From NCBI GenBank assembly GCA_015066065.1, contig SVPB01000008.1, forward strand, positions 1 through 41,784: DNA of 41,784 bases. Reading direction: 5' to 3'. Origin of the DNA: Oscillospiraceae bacterium (GTDB lineage Bacteria > Bacillota > Clostridia > Oscillospirales > Acutalibacteraceae). Position numbers and translations under genes: made by a program. Each line of letters begins with the position of its first letter. The stretch's first letter is position 1. Below the pieces are notes generated by a model that was not told where the DNA came from, ran no database searches, and was given only the letters and a program-made list of their open reading frames with translations. Of the stretch, positions 1-8,272 are shown piece by piece.

Positions 1-111
1 GGCAAGTATAGCAAGGAGCCAAGAGAAATTCACATCTATTATAAACTGATAGATAAAACACCTCCACCCGAGAAAAAGTATCTTGATGGGCCAATGTGTG
101 AGGATATTTGA
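1..111 (+). pseudogene. Possible 3' end of a recombinase gene, cut by the window edge
   Basis: An open frame enters from the left edge and stops at 109-111, giving 36 residues that include EIHIYYKLIDK. An I-x-I-Y-Y/F pattern followed by a short hydrophobic and proline segment recalls the C-terminal DUF4368-like tail of large serine recombinases. The fragment is too short for a firm call. The strip is clearly more AT-rich than the genes to its right, and a tyrosine-integrase fragment follows at once, which fits the end of a mobile element. It could equally be the tail of an unrelated gene. Confidence 0.27.
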
Positions 112-200
112 TATTCACTACGATGAACGTTTATGCTCACTCCACAAGAGAAGCAAAACGTACTTCCGCAAGACTGCTTGATAAGGTAGTTGGCGGTTGA
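102..200 (+). pseudogene. C-terminal remnant of a tyrosine recombinase (phage/ICE integrase)
   Basis: The frame ending with the stop at 198-200 reads TTMNVYAHSTREAKR and then about 14 more residues. T-M-N-x-Y-A-H holds the tyrosine nucleophile region shared by integrases of Firmicute phages and conjugative elements, and the short charged tail after it is typical of their C-terminus. Upstream in this frame there is a stop at 99-101, and the Arg-His-Arg catalytic box is absent, so only the last 30 or so codons remain. This supports the view that the left 300 bases are a worn integration site. Confidence 0.55.
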
Positions 201-206
201 ATATAA

Positions 207-308
207 AAAGTTTCCCTTATTTTCGCTCATAAGGGCAAAAACAAGGGAAAATACATAACATTTGAGTTTAAAGTTGCTGAAAAGCCCAGTAATATCAAGG
301 GTTTTTAG
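207..308 (+). other. AT-rich open-frame tail of unknown origin ending at TAG 306-308
   Basis: After a stop at 204-206 the frame stays open for 33 codons and includes KYITFEFKVAEKPSNIKGF before TAG. It has no start with a ribosome site and I do not recognise it. A 7-base inverted repeat (CCCTTAT at 214-220, ATAAGGG at 229-235) and a terminator-like hairpin lie inside it. It may be the 3' end of a further mobile-element gene, or non-coding sequence at an attachment region. Confidence 0.2.
280..306 (+). terminator. Terminator-like hairpin at the end of the AT-rich strip
   Basis: AAAAGCCC at 280-287 pairs with GGGTTTTT at 299-306 (one G-T wobble) around an 11-base loop, and the 3' arm is itself a T run. 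It would stop plus-strand transcripts from the recombinase remnants before they enter the antisense strand of the pilin gene. Confidence 0.4.
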
Positions 309-338
309 AGTGTAGGACAGTTAATGTCTGATAAATTC

Positions 339-1724
339 TTATTTACCTTCCGCCAGACCGAAGATGAACACGTCACCAAGGTGACCGCCCATATTGAGGT
401 GATCCAGCGTGATGCTCGCCTGGCCCTCGCCGTGAACCACCAATTTATCGGTCGTACCGCTGCCGTTGTCTGCCACGATATATTTGGTGAAGGCGGCGCC
501 GCTGGCGTTGGTGGCCGGTTGCTCTGTAAAGGTGACCAGCTCATCGCTCTGGTTCTCCACCACGCGGTAAAGCTGGAATTCCGCGCCGGACAAACGCACG
601 TTGGTGAGAACGCCGTTGGTATCCTGCGCAAACTTAGTGAACACAAACTGGTAGGAATATACGTTGGCGCTATCCGAAACGCTACCGGTGGAAGCGTCAT
701 TGGTGGGGTCGTTGCTGTAGGTGAGCTTTACGATGTTCTGGTTGGCCGTTTGCGCTTCGATGGCGCTGGTTACCTTCGCATCGTAGGTAATGATCAGGGG
801 ATCGCCGGTGGCAAATTTACCGGCAATGTTCATGGAAGCGGTAAAGTCAACCTTAAAATCGACGGCACCCTGTGCGAGTGTGAGCGTATAGTCGGTGTCT
901 TTGGTAAGAAGTTCCTCGCCTTTTTGGACCTTGATCGTGCTTGCATCCAGCTCTAAGCCGTCGTGCATGGTATCCTCAACAAAATACTGATAGTTGGTGT
1001 AAAGGGTGTGGGACGGAACGGCGGTGGTAATCTTAAAGGTGACCACCTCACCGATGTTCACAGAAGTACCCTTACCAAAGGTGCCGTTGTTTTCCTCCAC
1101 CTGCTTTAACACCTGGGGACGGTTCGCCTTCAGGCTGATGATGGCATCCTTGTTTACGTTGGAGAGCATCACCGCCGAACGAACCACGCTGGTGTCAGTG
1201 CCACCCAGGTCGGTGTCATCATAGACAAGATAGTAACCGTAGCTCAGGTCGGGGATGTTGACCGATGTGGCCGTGCTGCTGGCCACAATGGGATCGATAT
1301 AGGTGGGGACGCCTGTGTCAACGATGTAATCGTGCAGGGATTCGGCAAACTGGGAAAGCTCAAAGTTGTTGGTGTTGTTGTTGTTGTCGCCAATAAGAGC
1401 GATTTTCTCTACCACTTCCTGCACCGTTCCGGACTCTTTGTTCAGGTAGTTGTATCCGTCCGCATCGCCGAAGAAGAAATTCTTAAAAGGAACGTCTCCG
1501 TTAGAGGCGGTATACCAGCTATAGGAGGTGTTGTTGCCGCTGGTAGTCGCATTGAAGATCTTGTAGACATTGAAGGTCTTGCCGGCGACGGTGGCGTTGG
1601 AATTGCTTGGGTTTTGGATGGTAATGCTGCCGGTTGCTTCGGCGGCGGAAACCGCAAAAACAGCACAGCTGCACACCACGCAAAGACATACGAGGACTGC
1701 GAAGATTCTCTTGATCGTTTTCAT
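339..1724 (-). CDS. Isopeptide-forming backbone pilin, truncated at its C-terminus
   Basis: A 461-residue secreted protein of the sortase-assembled (SpaA/FimA-type) fimbrial family. Residues 1-28 form a signal peptide (Lys-rich start, hydrophobic core, VSAAEA). An N-terminal segment with KTFNVYKIFNA, a middle D2-type fimbrial domain (about 205-355) and a Cna-B-like domain with LSGAEFQLYR (about 365-455) follow. Backbone pilins should end with an LPxTG motif, a membrane helix and a basic tail. Here the Cna-B strand ITLDHLN runs into an unrelated short tail, GDVFIFGLAEGK, and stops, so it cannot be wall-anchored or polymerised normally. A good ribosome site (AAAGGAG) precedes ATG at 1722-1724. 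It is third in the operon after the signal peptidase and tip pilin. Loss of the 3' end coincides with the change to AT-rich DNA on the left. Confidence 0.8.
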   Translation of the reverse strand: MKTIKRIFAVLVCLCVVCSCAVFAVSAAEATGSITIQNPSNSNATVAGKTFNVYKIFNATTSGNNTSYSWYTASNGDVPFKNFFFGDADGYNYLNKESGTVQEVVEKIALIGDNNNNTNNFELSQFAESLHDYIVDTGVPTYIDPIVASSTATSVNIPDLSYGYYLVYDDTDLGGTDTSVVRSAVMLSNVNKDAIISLKANRPQVLKQVEENNGTFGKGTSVNIGEVVTFKITTAVPSHTLYTNYQYFVEDTMHDGLELDASTIKVQKGEELLTKDTDYTLTLAQGAVDFKVDFTASMNIAGKFATGDPLIITYDAKVTSAIEAQTANQNIVKLTYSNDPTNDASTGSVSDSANVYSYQFVFTKFAQDTNGVLTNVRLSGAEFQLYRVVENQSDELVTFTEQPATNASGAAFTKYIVADNGSGTTDKLVVHGEGQASITLDHLNMGGHLGDVFIFGLAEGK

Positions 1725-1773
1725 GCTCTTAACTCCTTTACGTTTTTTGTTTTTCGAATCAAATGGAAGCGAA

Positions 1774-4700
1774 CTAATGGTAGCACCTCCTTTTACGGAG
1801 ATGGTATATGTAAATGCCGGCGGCTATGGCAACAAGCGACAAGCCGATAGCATAAAACATACGGGTTCCCATACCGCCCGATTCGGGCAGGTCAACGATC
1901 TGGCCGTTTTTGACGGTCAGGTTATAGGCGGTGGATCCTGCTTCGGCATAATAGCTGTCTTCCACACGGACCGTACCGTCTTCGTTGATCGTGAAATAAA
2001 TGTATTCGCTGAGGGGCAGGTAGCCTTCGGGCGCCTGCGTCTCGGTTAATCGGTAGCGGACACCGCACTTTAGGTTATCGAAGATGAGGGTGCCGGCATC
2101 GCCGGTGGTGGCCGTCTTGGTCACTTCGTTGGGAAGCACGTTTCCGTTGGCATCGACCGCCTCCAGCAAGAAGGCCGCCCCGGTCAGCTGCGCTGTTTTC
2201 CAAAGATTGGTTTTGGTCAGACGGAGCATGACACGCTTGGTGGTATTGATGACCGTCAGCAGGGTGTTCTCGTTACCGTTTTCATCGGTGGATAGGCTCG
2301 GCAAACTGTAGGACACCAACCAGTTGACAAACGAGCCGTCCGCCTTTGCCATTTCACTTCCGATGGCCGTTTCTTTTACAGACCACTCAATTTTGGTTCC
2401 GTTGACATACACCGGCAGGTTTTCCCAGGTGTAGGTCCATCCGTTAGCGGCATTCAACACAGCCTGAGGCTCTACGCCGGCGATGACGGTTGTTACCAGC
2501 TTGCCGTTGGCTAACAGCTGTACCGTAACGTCCTGCCACTCGGTCTCATGGCATTCCCAGTTCTTTTTAACCGTGACAGAGGATGAGTCGGTGCTGTTGC
2601 CCACGATCAAAACGCCGCTTATGTATCGAATCAGCTCGCTGTTGCCGCTGAGTATACCCACCGTTTCGTCCTCTCCGGTGTGCCCTATGGCAATATCACC
2701 GATGGGGGTATAGCCGGTGGGGGCGGTTATTTCCCGAATGGTTATCGGCCCAATATCGTAGCTGAAATTTTCAATACAGATCTCGTAATAGCCGTTGGCA
2801 TTCCCCTGCAGATCGGTGATGGTGCCGGCGGTCGGATTGTATTCGTAGCGGGCGGTGTTTTGATTGTATGTGAACCGGAGTGGGCTGCCGTTTTGGTACA
2901 GACGGAACACCGCACCGCCGATGGATACACCGGTTAAGCTGTCCTGCTTTTTGATGATAATGGAATCGCTTCGGTTGTAAATGTTCGTGAACTCCGCACG
3001 CAGCACCTCGTCCACGCCCTCGTCCAGCGCATACGTCATTCCCTTGACCGACAAGGAGGTGCCGGTGCCGTTGATCGACTGATCGCCGTGGGCATCCATG
3101 ACGGTATATTCCGAGAAAACACTGAACTTCACGGAGCTGTCGCCAAATTGATGGGGATGCTCGGTGATCTCCCAATACTCCCCGTAATCCACGTCGGTGA
3201 TCTCCCACATATACTTATCGTTGACCGTGTCGTGCGTGGTGTAATTGTTGAGGTTAAGGACCGTGTTGACGCCGGTGGAGACGTCGGTCGCATCGATATA
3301 GAAGTCCGACTTTGCCTCAGCGACCAGCTCTTTATTTCCGGCAAAGGTTTTATAGACGTGGATCAACCCCACCTTTTTAACCAGCTTACCGTCAATATGC
3401 CAGGCATCATCCTGGTTTTTAAACACGTACCAGCGAATGGCGTACTCTCTGCTGTTCAGATCCTCCGCCTTGACGGGAACACCATCAACCGAAAGATAGC
3501 CGGTATTGGCATATTGCACGAGATTCTCAAAAACAAAGCTATCCGTCGGAAAAGCGCTGAGCCATACACCGTCCGTTCTTTCTCCATATAACGCCCGGAT
3601 CTTTTGGTCGGCGCCGTAGGAATTATCCGACGTGGTGTCGGCGATGCCGTATTTACTTTGAAGGTTGTTGGTGCTGAGTGCGGTGTCGACACCGCCCACA
3701 TAGGCGGCAAATATCTGTTTTGTATACTTGTTGGAATCCTGTCCGGTGATATTGCCTTCGGTATCCACGGCAACCGAGTCGAAGCGGATAAAGAAGGTGG
3801 CCGTTTGCTTGGCGTTGTATTCCCAAACGGCCGTCAAACGCAGGGCGGTGGTATTATTGGAATACCGCACAAGCTCGTCCCAGATAAGCTTGGTGTTGGG
3901 CTGTATGACCGTATTGGTATTGCCAACCCTCCAACCTTTGAACTGAATGACCCGGGTAAGACCGGTGCTGTTTCCGTTAACCGTCCCTTGCACGGATTGT
4001 TGAGACACATGGCGGATGGTAACCTCGGCATTTTCCGTATATTCATCCGTTACGGTGGTGGCGGCCAGCCCGGCGATGGTGGGCTGGGTGGTAACCGTAA
4101 CACCGCTGACCGTGGGGAAGGCGACATCATAATGAACATTGATGTACGTCGGAGGCCCGAGCAGATTGGCTTCAAAGGTGGTTTTCCCGGATATCGTCAC
4201 CGCTTGTTCGGCGGCATAGGTGTTATCCCCGTCTGACCACGTATAGTTGCCAGCCGGCAAGGTGATGGTGGTGCCGGAACGAACGTATTTTGTGACCGTC
4301 GTACCCTCGGGATAGGTAAACGTCACCGTGTAAAAGTTAAAAGCCGTGCTGGTCGCACTGCCGCCCTCGGGGATCAGGCGCACATATTTGGTCGCTCTTG
4401 CGGTGGCATTTTGCTGTCTGTAGCCGATGGTCGTCGTCACGGAGGCCATGCCAAGGTCTGTTTTGGAATAGGAGCCGTTGAGCGAGGAAGCCACCGCGAT
4501 ATCAAACGAGTTGTAGGCGTAATCGGTTCCCAGCGCCCCGTTGACAAGCTCCAGCACCTCCGCCGTGGGCAAGACGCTGTTATAGCGGATACCGCTTCTT
4601 TCGGTAGTGAACTCCAAAGAGCCAAGGCATGTCCACGTTCCGTCCAGATACACGTAGAAGTTGGCGTGATAGTTGGACGTGTCCGGCTCGGCCTGGATGT

Positions 4701-5253
4701 TAAGCGGGGTGACTGTGCCGGCGGACGGTGTTTCCTCCGTGTCATCGCCAACCGCTAAGGTGCTCATGGTATTGATATTTTCATTCAGGACAATGTCGGG
4801 CAGCTCGTCCTGGTCAGCGATCGTACTGTTAAAGGCGGCCACCCTGTCCGGCGATAATGGAGCCGCTTCGTTCTGGTCGGCATCGGCGGCGTTCAGGTTG
4901 GCATTAAAGGTCAGCGCCGACGACATGGTGTCGGTGATGACGTTTTCCAGGGAGTGGCTTTCGCTTTCCCCAAGCATCGTAAGGATATGGTTAATATCGT
5001 TTTCCTTCAGCAGGACGATGTAGCAATTGCCATCGTGTGTATGCGCCGGCTGCTTGCACGTCAGAAAATCGCCGTTATAACATCCATCATGATGGGTGTG
5101 CTCGGCGATGCCACAGCGCACCTCCTGCTCCAGTGCCACCGAATGCGTGATGTTGGCGCAGAACAGAAGAACGCAGCAAGCGACAAGGAGAAGGGCGCAA
5201 ACGGCGAAAAAAACGATGCTTTTACTATTCACTTGTCGTTTAAAAGCATTCAT
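1774..5253 (-). CDS. Large LPxTG-type pilus tip/adhesin protein with Cna-B domains
   Basis: A 1159-residue surface protein. An N-terminal membrane segment (about 13-35) is followed by a Cys/His cluster at about 47-78 holding two HTH-x-x-x-CY units (EHTHHDGCY and AHTHDGNCY), a mark of large sortase-linked adhesins in clostridia. A repeat-like stretch near 300-370 (FTYPEGTTVTKYV) and several Cna-B/prealbumin-like modules follow (for example IGGAVFRLYQ and LTGAAFLLEA), ending with ETQAPEGYLPL. The sorting signal is LPESG at 1122-1126, then a hydrophobic helix and the basic tail HLRKRRCYH. Glu replaces the usual variable residue, which is allowed in LPxTG. The gene starts 24 bases after the signal peptidase gene and is followed 49 bases later by the backbone pilin, so it is probably the tip or ancillary pilin. 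The ligand is unknown. Confidence 0.82.
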   Translation of the reverse strand: MNAFKRQVNSKSIVFFAVCALLLVACCVLLFCANITHSVALEQEVRCGIAEHTHHDGCYNGDFLTCKQPAHTHDGNCYIVLLKENDINHILTMLGESESHSLENVITDTMSSALTFNANLNAADADQNEAAPLSPDRVAAFNSTIADQDELPDIVLNENINTMSTLAVGDDTEETPSAGTVTPLNIQAEPDTSNYHANFYVYLDGTWTCLGSLEFTTERSGIRYNSVLPTAEVLELVNGALGTDYAYNSFDIAVASSLNGSYSKTDLGMASVTTTIGYRQQNATARATKYVRLIPEGGSATSTAFNFYTVTFTYPEGTTVTKYVRSGTTITLPAGNYTWSDGDNTYAAEQAVTISGKTTFEANLLGPPTYINVHYDVAFPTVSGVTVTTQPTIAGLAATTVTDEYTENAEVTIRHVSQQSVQGTVNGNSTGLTRVIQFKGWRVGNTNTVIQPNTKLIWDELVRYSNNTTALRLTAVWEYNAKQTATFFIRFDSVAVDTEGNITGQDSNKYTKQIFAAYVGGVDTALSTNNLQSKYGIADTTSDNSYGADQKIRALYGERTDGVWLSAFPTDSFVFENLVQYANTGYLSVDGVPVKAEDLNSREYAIRWYVFKNQDDAWHIDGKLVKKVGLIHVYKTFAGNKELVAEAKSDFYIDATDVSTGVNTVLNLNNYTTHDTVNDKYMWEITDVDYGEYWEITEHPHQFGDSSVKFSVFSEYTVMDAHGDQSINGTGTSLSVKGMTYALDEGVDEVLRAEFTNIYNRSDSIIIKKQDSLTGVSIGGAVFRLYQNGSPLRFTYNQNTARYEYNPTAGTITDLQGNANGYYEICIENFSYDIGPITIREITAPTGYTPIGDIAIGHTGEDETVGILSGNSELIRYISGVLIVGNSTDSSSVTVKKNWECHETEWQDVTVQLLANGKLVTTVIAGVEPQAVLNAANGWTYTWENLPVYVNGTKIEWSVKETAIGSEMAKADGSFVNWLVSYSLPSLSTDENGNENTLLTVINTTKRVMLRLTKTNLWKTAQLTGAAFLLEAVDANGNVLPNEVTKTATTGDAGTLIFDNLKCGVRYRLTETQAPEGYLPLSEYIYFTINEDGTVRVEDSYYAEAGSTAYNLTVKNGQIVDLPESGGMGTRMFYAIGLSLVAIAAGIYIYHLRKRRCYH

Positions 5254-5277
5254 TACCCGTCACTCTTTAATAGATGA

Positions 5278-5817
5278 TTATTGTACCGACCCAAACGGCT
5301 GAAGCGAAAACACGACTTTTCCCAAAAGCCTATCCTCGGTCACCACGCCGATTTCAGACAGCCGACTATCCATCGCCACGTCTCGGTTATCTCCCAAGAC
5401 AAAATAGGCGTTTGTCGGAACGTTATACGGAAAAACCAGATTGCTTTGCCCCAATGTTTTCTTTTCAACATAGGGTTCATCCAGCGCCTTGCCGTTCACG
5501 GAAACCGTTCCAAAGGCATCGATGGACACCTGGCTGTTTCCGGCGGCCACCACCCGGCGGACGATCACCTTGTTGTTGTAATAAAACGCAATGATATCGC
5601 CGCTTTTTATCTCTGCCATCCGGTTGACGATCAGGATCTGCCCATCCTCCAGGGTGGGGGACATGCTGTTCCCATAGTACTTGACCACCGGCATGATAAA
5701 AGTAAACAGATTAAGCAGCAGAGAGGCGGCCACAATGATGATCAGAACGATTTTTAAGGTGCGTTTAAAAACCTGCCCCTGGAAAAAGCGCTGCTTTTGC
5801 TTTGCGTGTTTCGCCAC
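5278..5817 (-). CDS. Signal peptidase I-like protein of the pilus operon, catalytic Lys replaced by Arg
   Basis: A 179-residue membrane protein of the type I signal peptidase (S26) family, a normal length for Gram-positive members. One membrane helix (about 21-43) precedes the catalytic serine motif GNSMSPTL (Ser51). Box E is present as GDNRDVAMDSR near residue 142. The position of the general-base lysine (normally Y/L-V-K-R-V/I-I) reads VIVRRVV, with Arg87 encoded at 5557-5559. It heads a minus-strand operon with two pilins, the position taken by accessory SipA/LepA-type peptidases in streptococcal pilus islands, some of which also lack catalytic residues and act as assembly chaperones. Whether this one cleaves is open. 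Confidence 0.85.
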   Translation of the reverse strand: MAKHAKQKQRFFQGQVFKRTLKIVLIIIVAASLLLNLFTFIMPVVKYYGNSMSPTLEDGQILIVNRMAEIKSGDIIAFYYNNKVIVRRVVAAGNSQVSIDAFGTVSVNGKALDEPYVEKKTLGQSNLVFPYNVPTNAYFVLGDNRDVAMDSRLSEIGVVTEDRLLGKVVFSLQPFGSVQ

Positions 5818-5982
5818 GTTCCTCTCTCCTAAAAAATAACATCACCGGCCAAGCACACCGAAAAAAGCCGTTGTGCTTTAATGGGCGGCCCCGGTTTTAC
5901 CCCTTTGGCGGCGGCCGAACGCCCTTCTCTTGGGCATGTTTCGCCGGACGCCTTTTTATAAGAGGATAATATATCACGTTAT

Positions 5983-6011
5983 ACTATAGCATAAGGCATC
6001 GAGATAATCAA
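5983..6011 (-). promoter_or_regulatory. Sigma-A promoter of the pilus operon
   Basis: Read on the minus strand: TTGATT (6011-6006), 17-base spacer, TATAGT (5988-5983). It points to the signal peptidase gene, about 160 bases downstream. The 371-base gap 5818-6188 otherwise holds this long GC-rich pilus leader, the opposing polysaccharide promoter and an inverted repeat; I see no small gene in it. Confidence 0.6.
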
Positions 6012-6103
6012 GAGGAAAGAGCAAAATAGATTTTAATAGGGTGGCCCCGTGGCAAACTATACGGACCGGCCGCCGAACGGGCATGGTGACGAGGCGGCGT
6101 TTA

Positions 6104-6127
6104 ATGGATAACTCTTGCATTATCCAT
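6104..6127. promoter_or_regulatory. Inverted repeat over the -35 of the polysaccharide promoter (candidate operator)
   Basis: ATGGATAA (6104-6111) and TTATCCAT (6120-6127) are perfect inverted copies separated by 8 bases. The -35 hexamer TTGCAT (6115-6120) lies between and partly in the right arm. Position and symmetry suit a dimeric repressor; no regulator gene is adjacent. Confidence 0.4.
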
Positions 6128-6143
6128 AGCGATATGCTATACT
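6115..6143 (+). promoter_or_regulatory. Sigma-A promoter of the plus-strand polysaccharide operon
   Basis: TTGCAT (6115-6120), 17-base spacer, TATACT (6138-6143) with an upstream TGC that makes an extended -10. The first gene starts 46 bases later behind AAGGAGG (6172-6178). Confidence 0.65.
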
Positions 6144-6188
6144 ACATGTGTATGTCCCGTTCATGTCCTGTAAGGAGGTTGTTATTTG

Positions 6189-7163
6189 ATGGACGAGCTT
6201 ATTTCGGTTGTTCTTCCGGTGTATAATGTAGAGCCCTATCTGCATCGGTGTGTGGACAGCGTGCTGTCCCAGACATATTCCCGGCTGGAGATCCTGCTGG
6301 TAGACGATGGCAGTACGGATAACAGCGGCGCCATCTGCGACGAGTATGCGGCCAAGGATGACCGCATCAAGGTCATTCATAAGGAGAATGGCGGTCTGTC
6401 GGATGCCCGTAACGTGGGTATCCGGGCGGCCACCGGCCGGTACGTGACGGTCATTGACTCGGATGATTACGTGTCGGAGGATTACGTCGAGGTACTGTAC
6501 AACGCCGTCAAGGAGACCGGCTGTCCCATCGCCTTTGGCGGTCACCGTACGCTGTACGAGAGTGGCAGCTCGGTGGAGAAGGCCAACGGCGAAGAGTCGG
6601 TCCTCTCTGCCGAGGAGACCCTGCGGCGGATTCTGTACGATATCGATCTGGATCTGTCAGCGTGGTCCAAGCTGTACGAGCGCCGGCTGTTTGATACGGT
6701 GGAATACCCGGTGGGCCGTCTGTTTGAGGATGCGGCCACCACCTACCTTCTGGTCGATCTGGCCGAACGGGTGGCCGTGGTGTCCAAGCCCCTCTATATG
6801 TACATGGTACGCACCACCTCCATTACCGGGCAGGCCTTCAGCCCCCGTAAGATGGACCTGATCACCTCCACCCGGGAGATGACCGACTATGTGGTGGCCC
6901 GGTACCCGGCGCTGACCAAGGCGGCGGCCCGGCGGCTGATGTTTGCCTATCTGAGCACCCTGTCCAAGCTGGCCATGAGCCGCCAGCGCTTTCCCAAGGA
7001 GCAGGAGGAGCTGATGACCTACATCCGTGCACACCGCAAAGAGATCCTGCAGGATCCGATGATCCCTCGCCGGGATCGGCTGGCTCTCCATACCACCAAG
7101 CTGGGCTTTTGGTTTTTCAAGCTGGTATGGAGATCCTACAACAAGTTGAGAGGACGTAGCTGA
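6189..7163 (+). CDS. Family 2 glycosyltransferase
   Basis: A GT-A fold glycosyltransferase of about 324 residues, expected to add one sugar from a nucleotide-sugar donor to a lipid-linked oligosaccharide at the inner face of the membrane. The N-terminus has the GT2 signature ISVVLPVYN and the pattern LLVDDGSTDNSG. The metal-binding D-x-D region is VIDSDDYV near residue 95, and NGGLSDARNVG is the usual acceptor-side motif. The C-terminal third is basic and aromatic, as in capsule glycosyltransferases. ATG at 6189 lies 10 bases from AAGGAGG; TTG at 6186 has a better 7-base spacing and adds one residue. First gene of an operon with a GT4 transferase and a polymerase; the stop overlaps the next start as TGATG. 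Sugar specificity cannot be read from the sequence. Confidence 0.88.
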   Translation: MDELISVVLPVYNVEPYLHRCVDSVLSQTYSRLEILLVDDGSTDNSGAICDEYAAKDDRIKVIHKENGGLSDARNVGIRAATGRYVTVIDSDDYVSEDYVEVLYNAVKETGCPIAFGGHRTLYESGSSVEKANGEESVLSAEETLRRILYDIDLDLSAWSKLYERRLFDTVEYPVGRLFEDAATTYLLVDLAERVAVVSKPLYMYMVRTTSITGQAFSPRKMDLITSTREMTDYVVARYPALTKAAARRLMFAYLSTLSKLAMSRQRFPKEQEELMTYIRAHRKEILQDPMIPRRDRLALHTTKLGFWFFKLVWRSYNKLRGRS

Positions 7164-8263
7164 TGAAGATACTGGTAGGATACGTGACGCGCCTGCACAG
7201 CAGTGGGGTGGACAACTATCTGCTCAATGTCCTGCGCGTTGCCAAGGAGCAAGGGGTGGAGCTGGACTTTTTGACCAGCTGTTACGATGAGGACACCGCC
7301 GCCGAGCTAAAGCGTGAGGGCTGTGCCCTGTATCCCGTACGCAACCTCAAGTCCCCCCGGGGCCACTACGAGGACGTGCGTCAGGTGCTCCGGCAGGGGC
7401 ATTACGACAAGGCGTATTTCAACATCTCCGAGCCCCTTAATATGATGGGGGCCAAGGCCGCCCACGACGAGGGCGTGCCCTGCATCCTGCACGCCCATTC
7501 CTCCGGTATGGATATTGCCAACCGCTACAAGCGCTGGATACGGGGCGCCATCAATGGGCTGTGCCGGCCGTTCCTGTCCCGGTGGGGAGACCTGTTTCTG
7601 GCATGCTCCCGCAACGCCGGACGCTGGCTGTACACCCGTCGGGTGTGCCGTTCCGACCGGTTTCAGGTGGTCTACAATGCGGTGGATACGGCTGCTCTGC
7701 GCCCGGACGAGGCCGCCCGGGAGGCGGTACGCCGGGAGCTGGGTATCGATGCCGCCACCTTGGTGGTGGGGCATATCGGCAGCTATGGCTATGCGAAGAA
7801 CAACTTTTTCTTAGTGGATATTGCCCGGGAGCTGGCCAAGGTGGATCCAGCGGCGGTGATGCTGTGTGTGGGCGACGGTGACGACCGTCCGGCGGTGATG
7901 CAAGCCGCCCAAGCCGCCGGGGTGGAGAGCACTATGCGCTTTCTCGGGGTGCGCCGGGATGTACCGGCTCTGCTCAACGCCATGGACGTGTTTGTACTGC
8001 CCTCCCGGTTTGAGGGAGCGCCCATCGTGGCGGTGGAAGCGCAGGCCGCCGGCGTCCCTTGCCTGATCAGCGACCGGGTCACCGACGAGGTGGTCATCGC
8101 GGATACCACCCGTCAGCTTCCCATCACCGATCCGGGCTTATGGGCGCAGGAGATCCCGGTCATGGCCGCCCGTCGGGCACAGGCCGGCATCCGTCCGGAT
8201 TGCCTGGATCGGTACTCTTTGGATCGGCAAAAGCGGTCGTTGGCCGCCATCCTGTTTGCGTGA
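7163..8263 (+). CDS. Family 4 (GT-B) glycosyltransferase
   Basis: A 366-residue GT-B glycosyltransferase for polysaccharide repeat-unit assembly. The N-terminal half carries the acceptor domain, with SSGVDNYLLNVL in the glycine loop position and HAHSSGMDIA further on. The C-terminal half carries the donor domain: VVYNAVD (about 170), GHIGSYGYAKN, and the E-x7-E region in PSRFEGAPIVAVEAQAAG (about 274-292). It overlaps the upstream gene by one base and is followed by the polymerase gene nine bases later, so the three are co-transcribed. Donor and linkage are unknown. Confidence 0.88.
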   Translation: MKILVGYVTRLHSSGVDNYLLNVLRVAKEQGVELDFLTSCYDEDTAAELKREGCALYPVRNLKSPRGHYEDVRQVLRQGHYDKAYFNISEPLNMMGAKAAHDEGVPCILHAHSSGMDIANRYKRWIRGAINGLCRPFLSRWGDLFLACSRNAGRWLYTRRVCRSDRFQVVYNAVDTAALRPDEAAREAVRRELGIDAATLVVGHIGSYGYAKNNFFLVDIARELAKVDPAAVMLCVGDGDDRPAVMQAAQAAGVESTMRFLGVRRDVPALLNAMDVFVLPSRFEGAPIVAVEAQAAGVPCLISDRVTDEVVIADTTRQLPITDPGLWAQEIPVMAARRAQAGIRPDCLDRYSLDRQKRSLAAILFA

Positions 8264-8272
8264 GGTGATCGA

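Noticed and set aside
324-956. Plus-strand open frame starting MSDKFLFTFRQ at the pilin junction
   Set aside because: A start with weak ribosome-site-like bases is present, but after the first 25 codons it simply mirrors the pilin gene. I treat only the junction as of interest.
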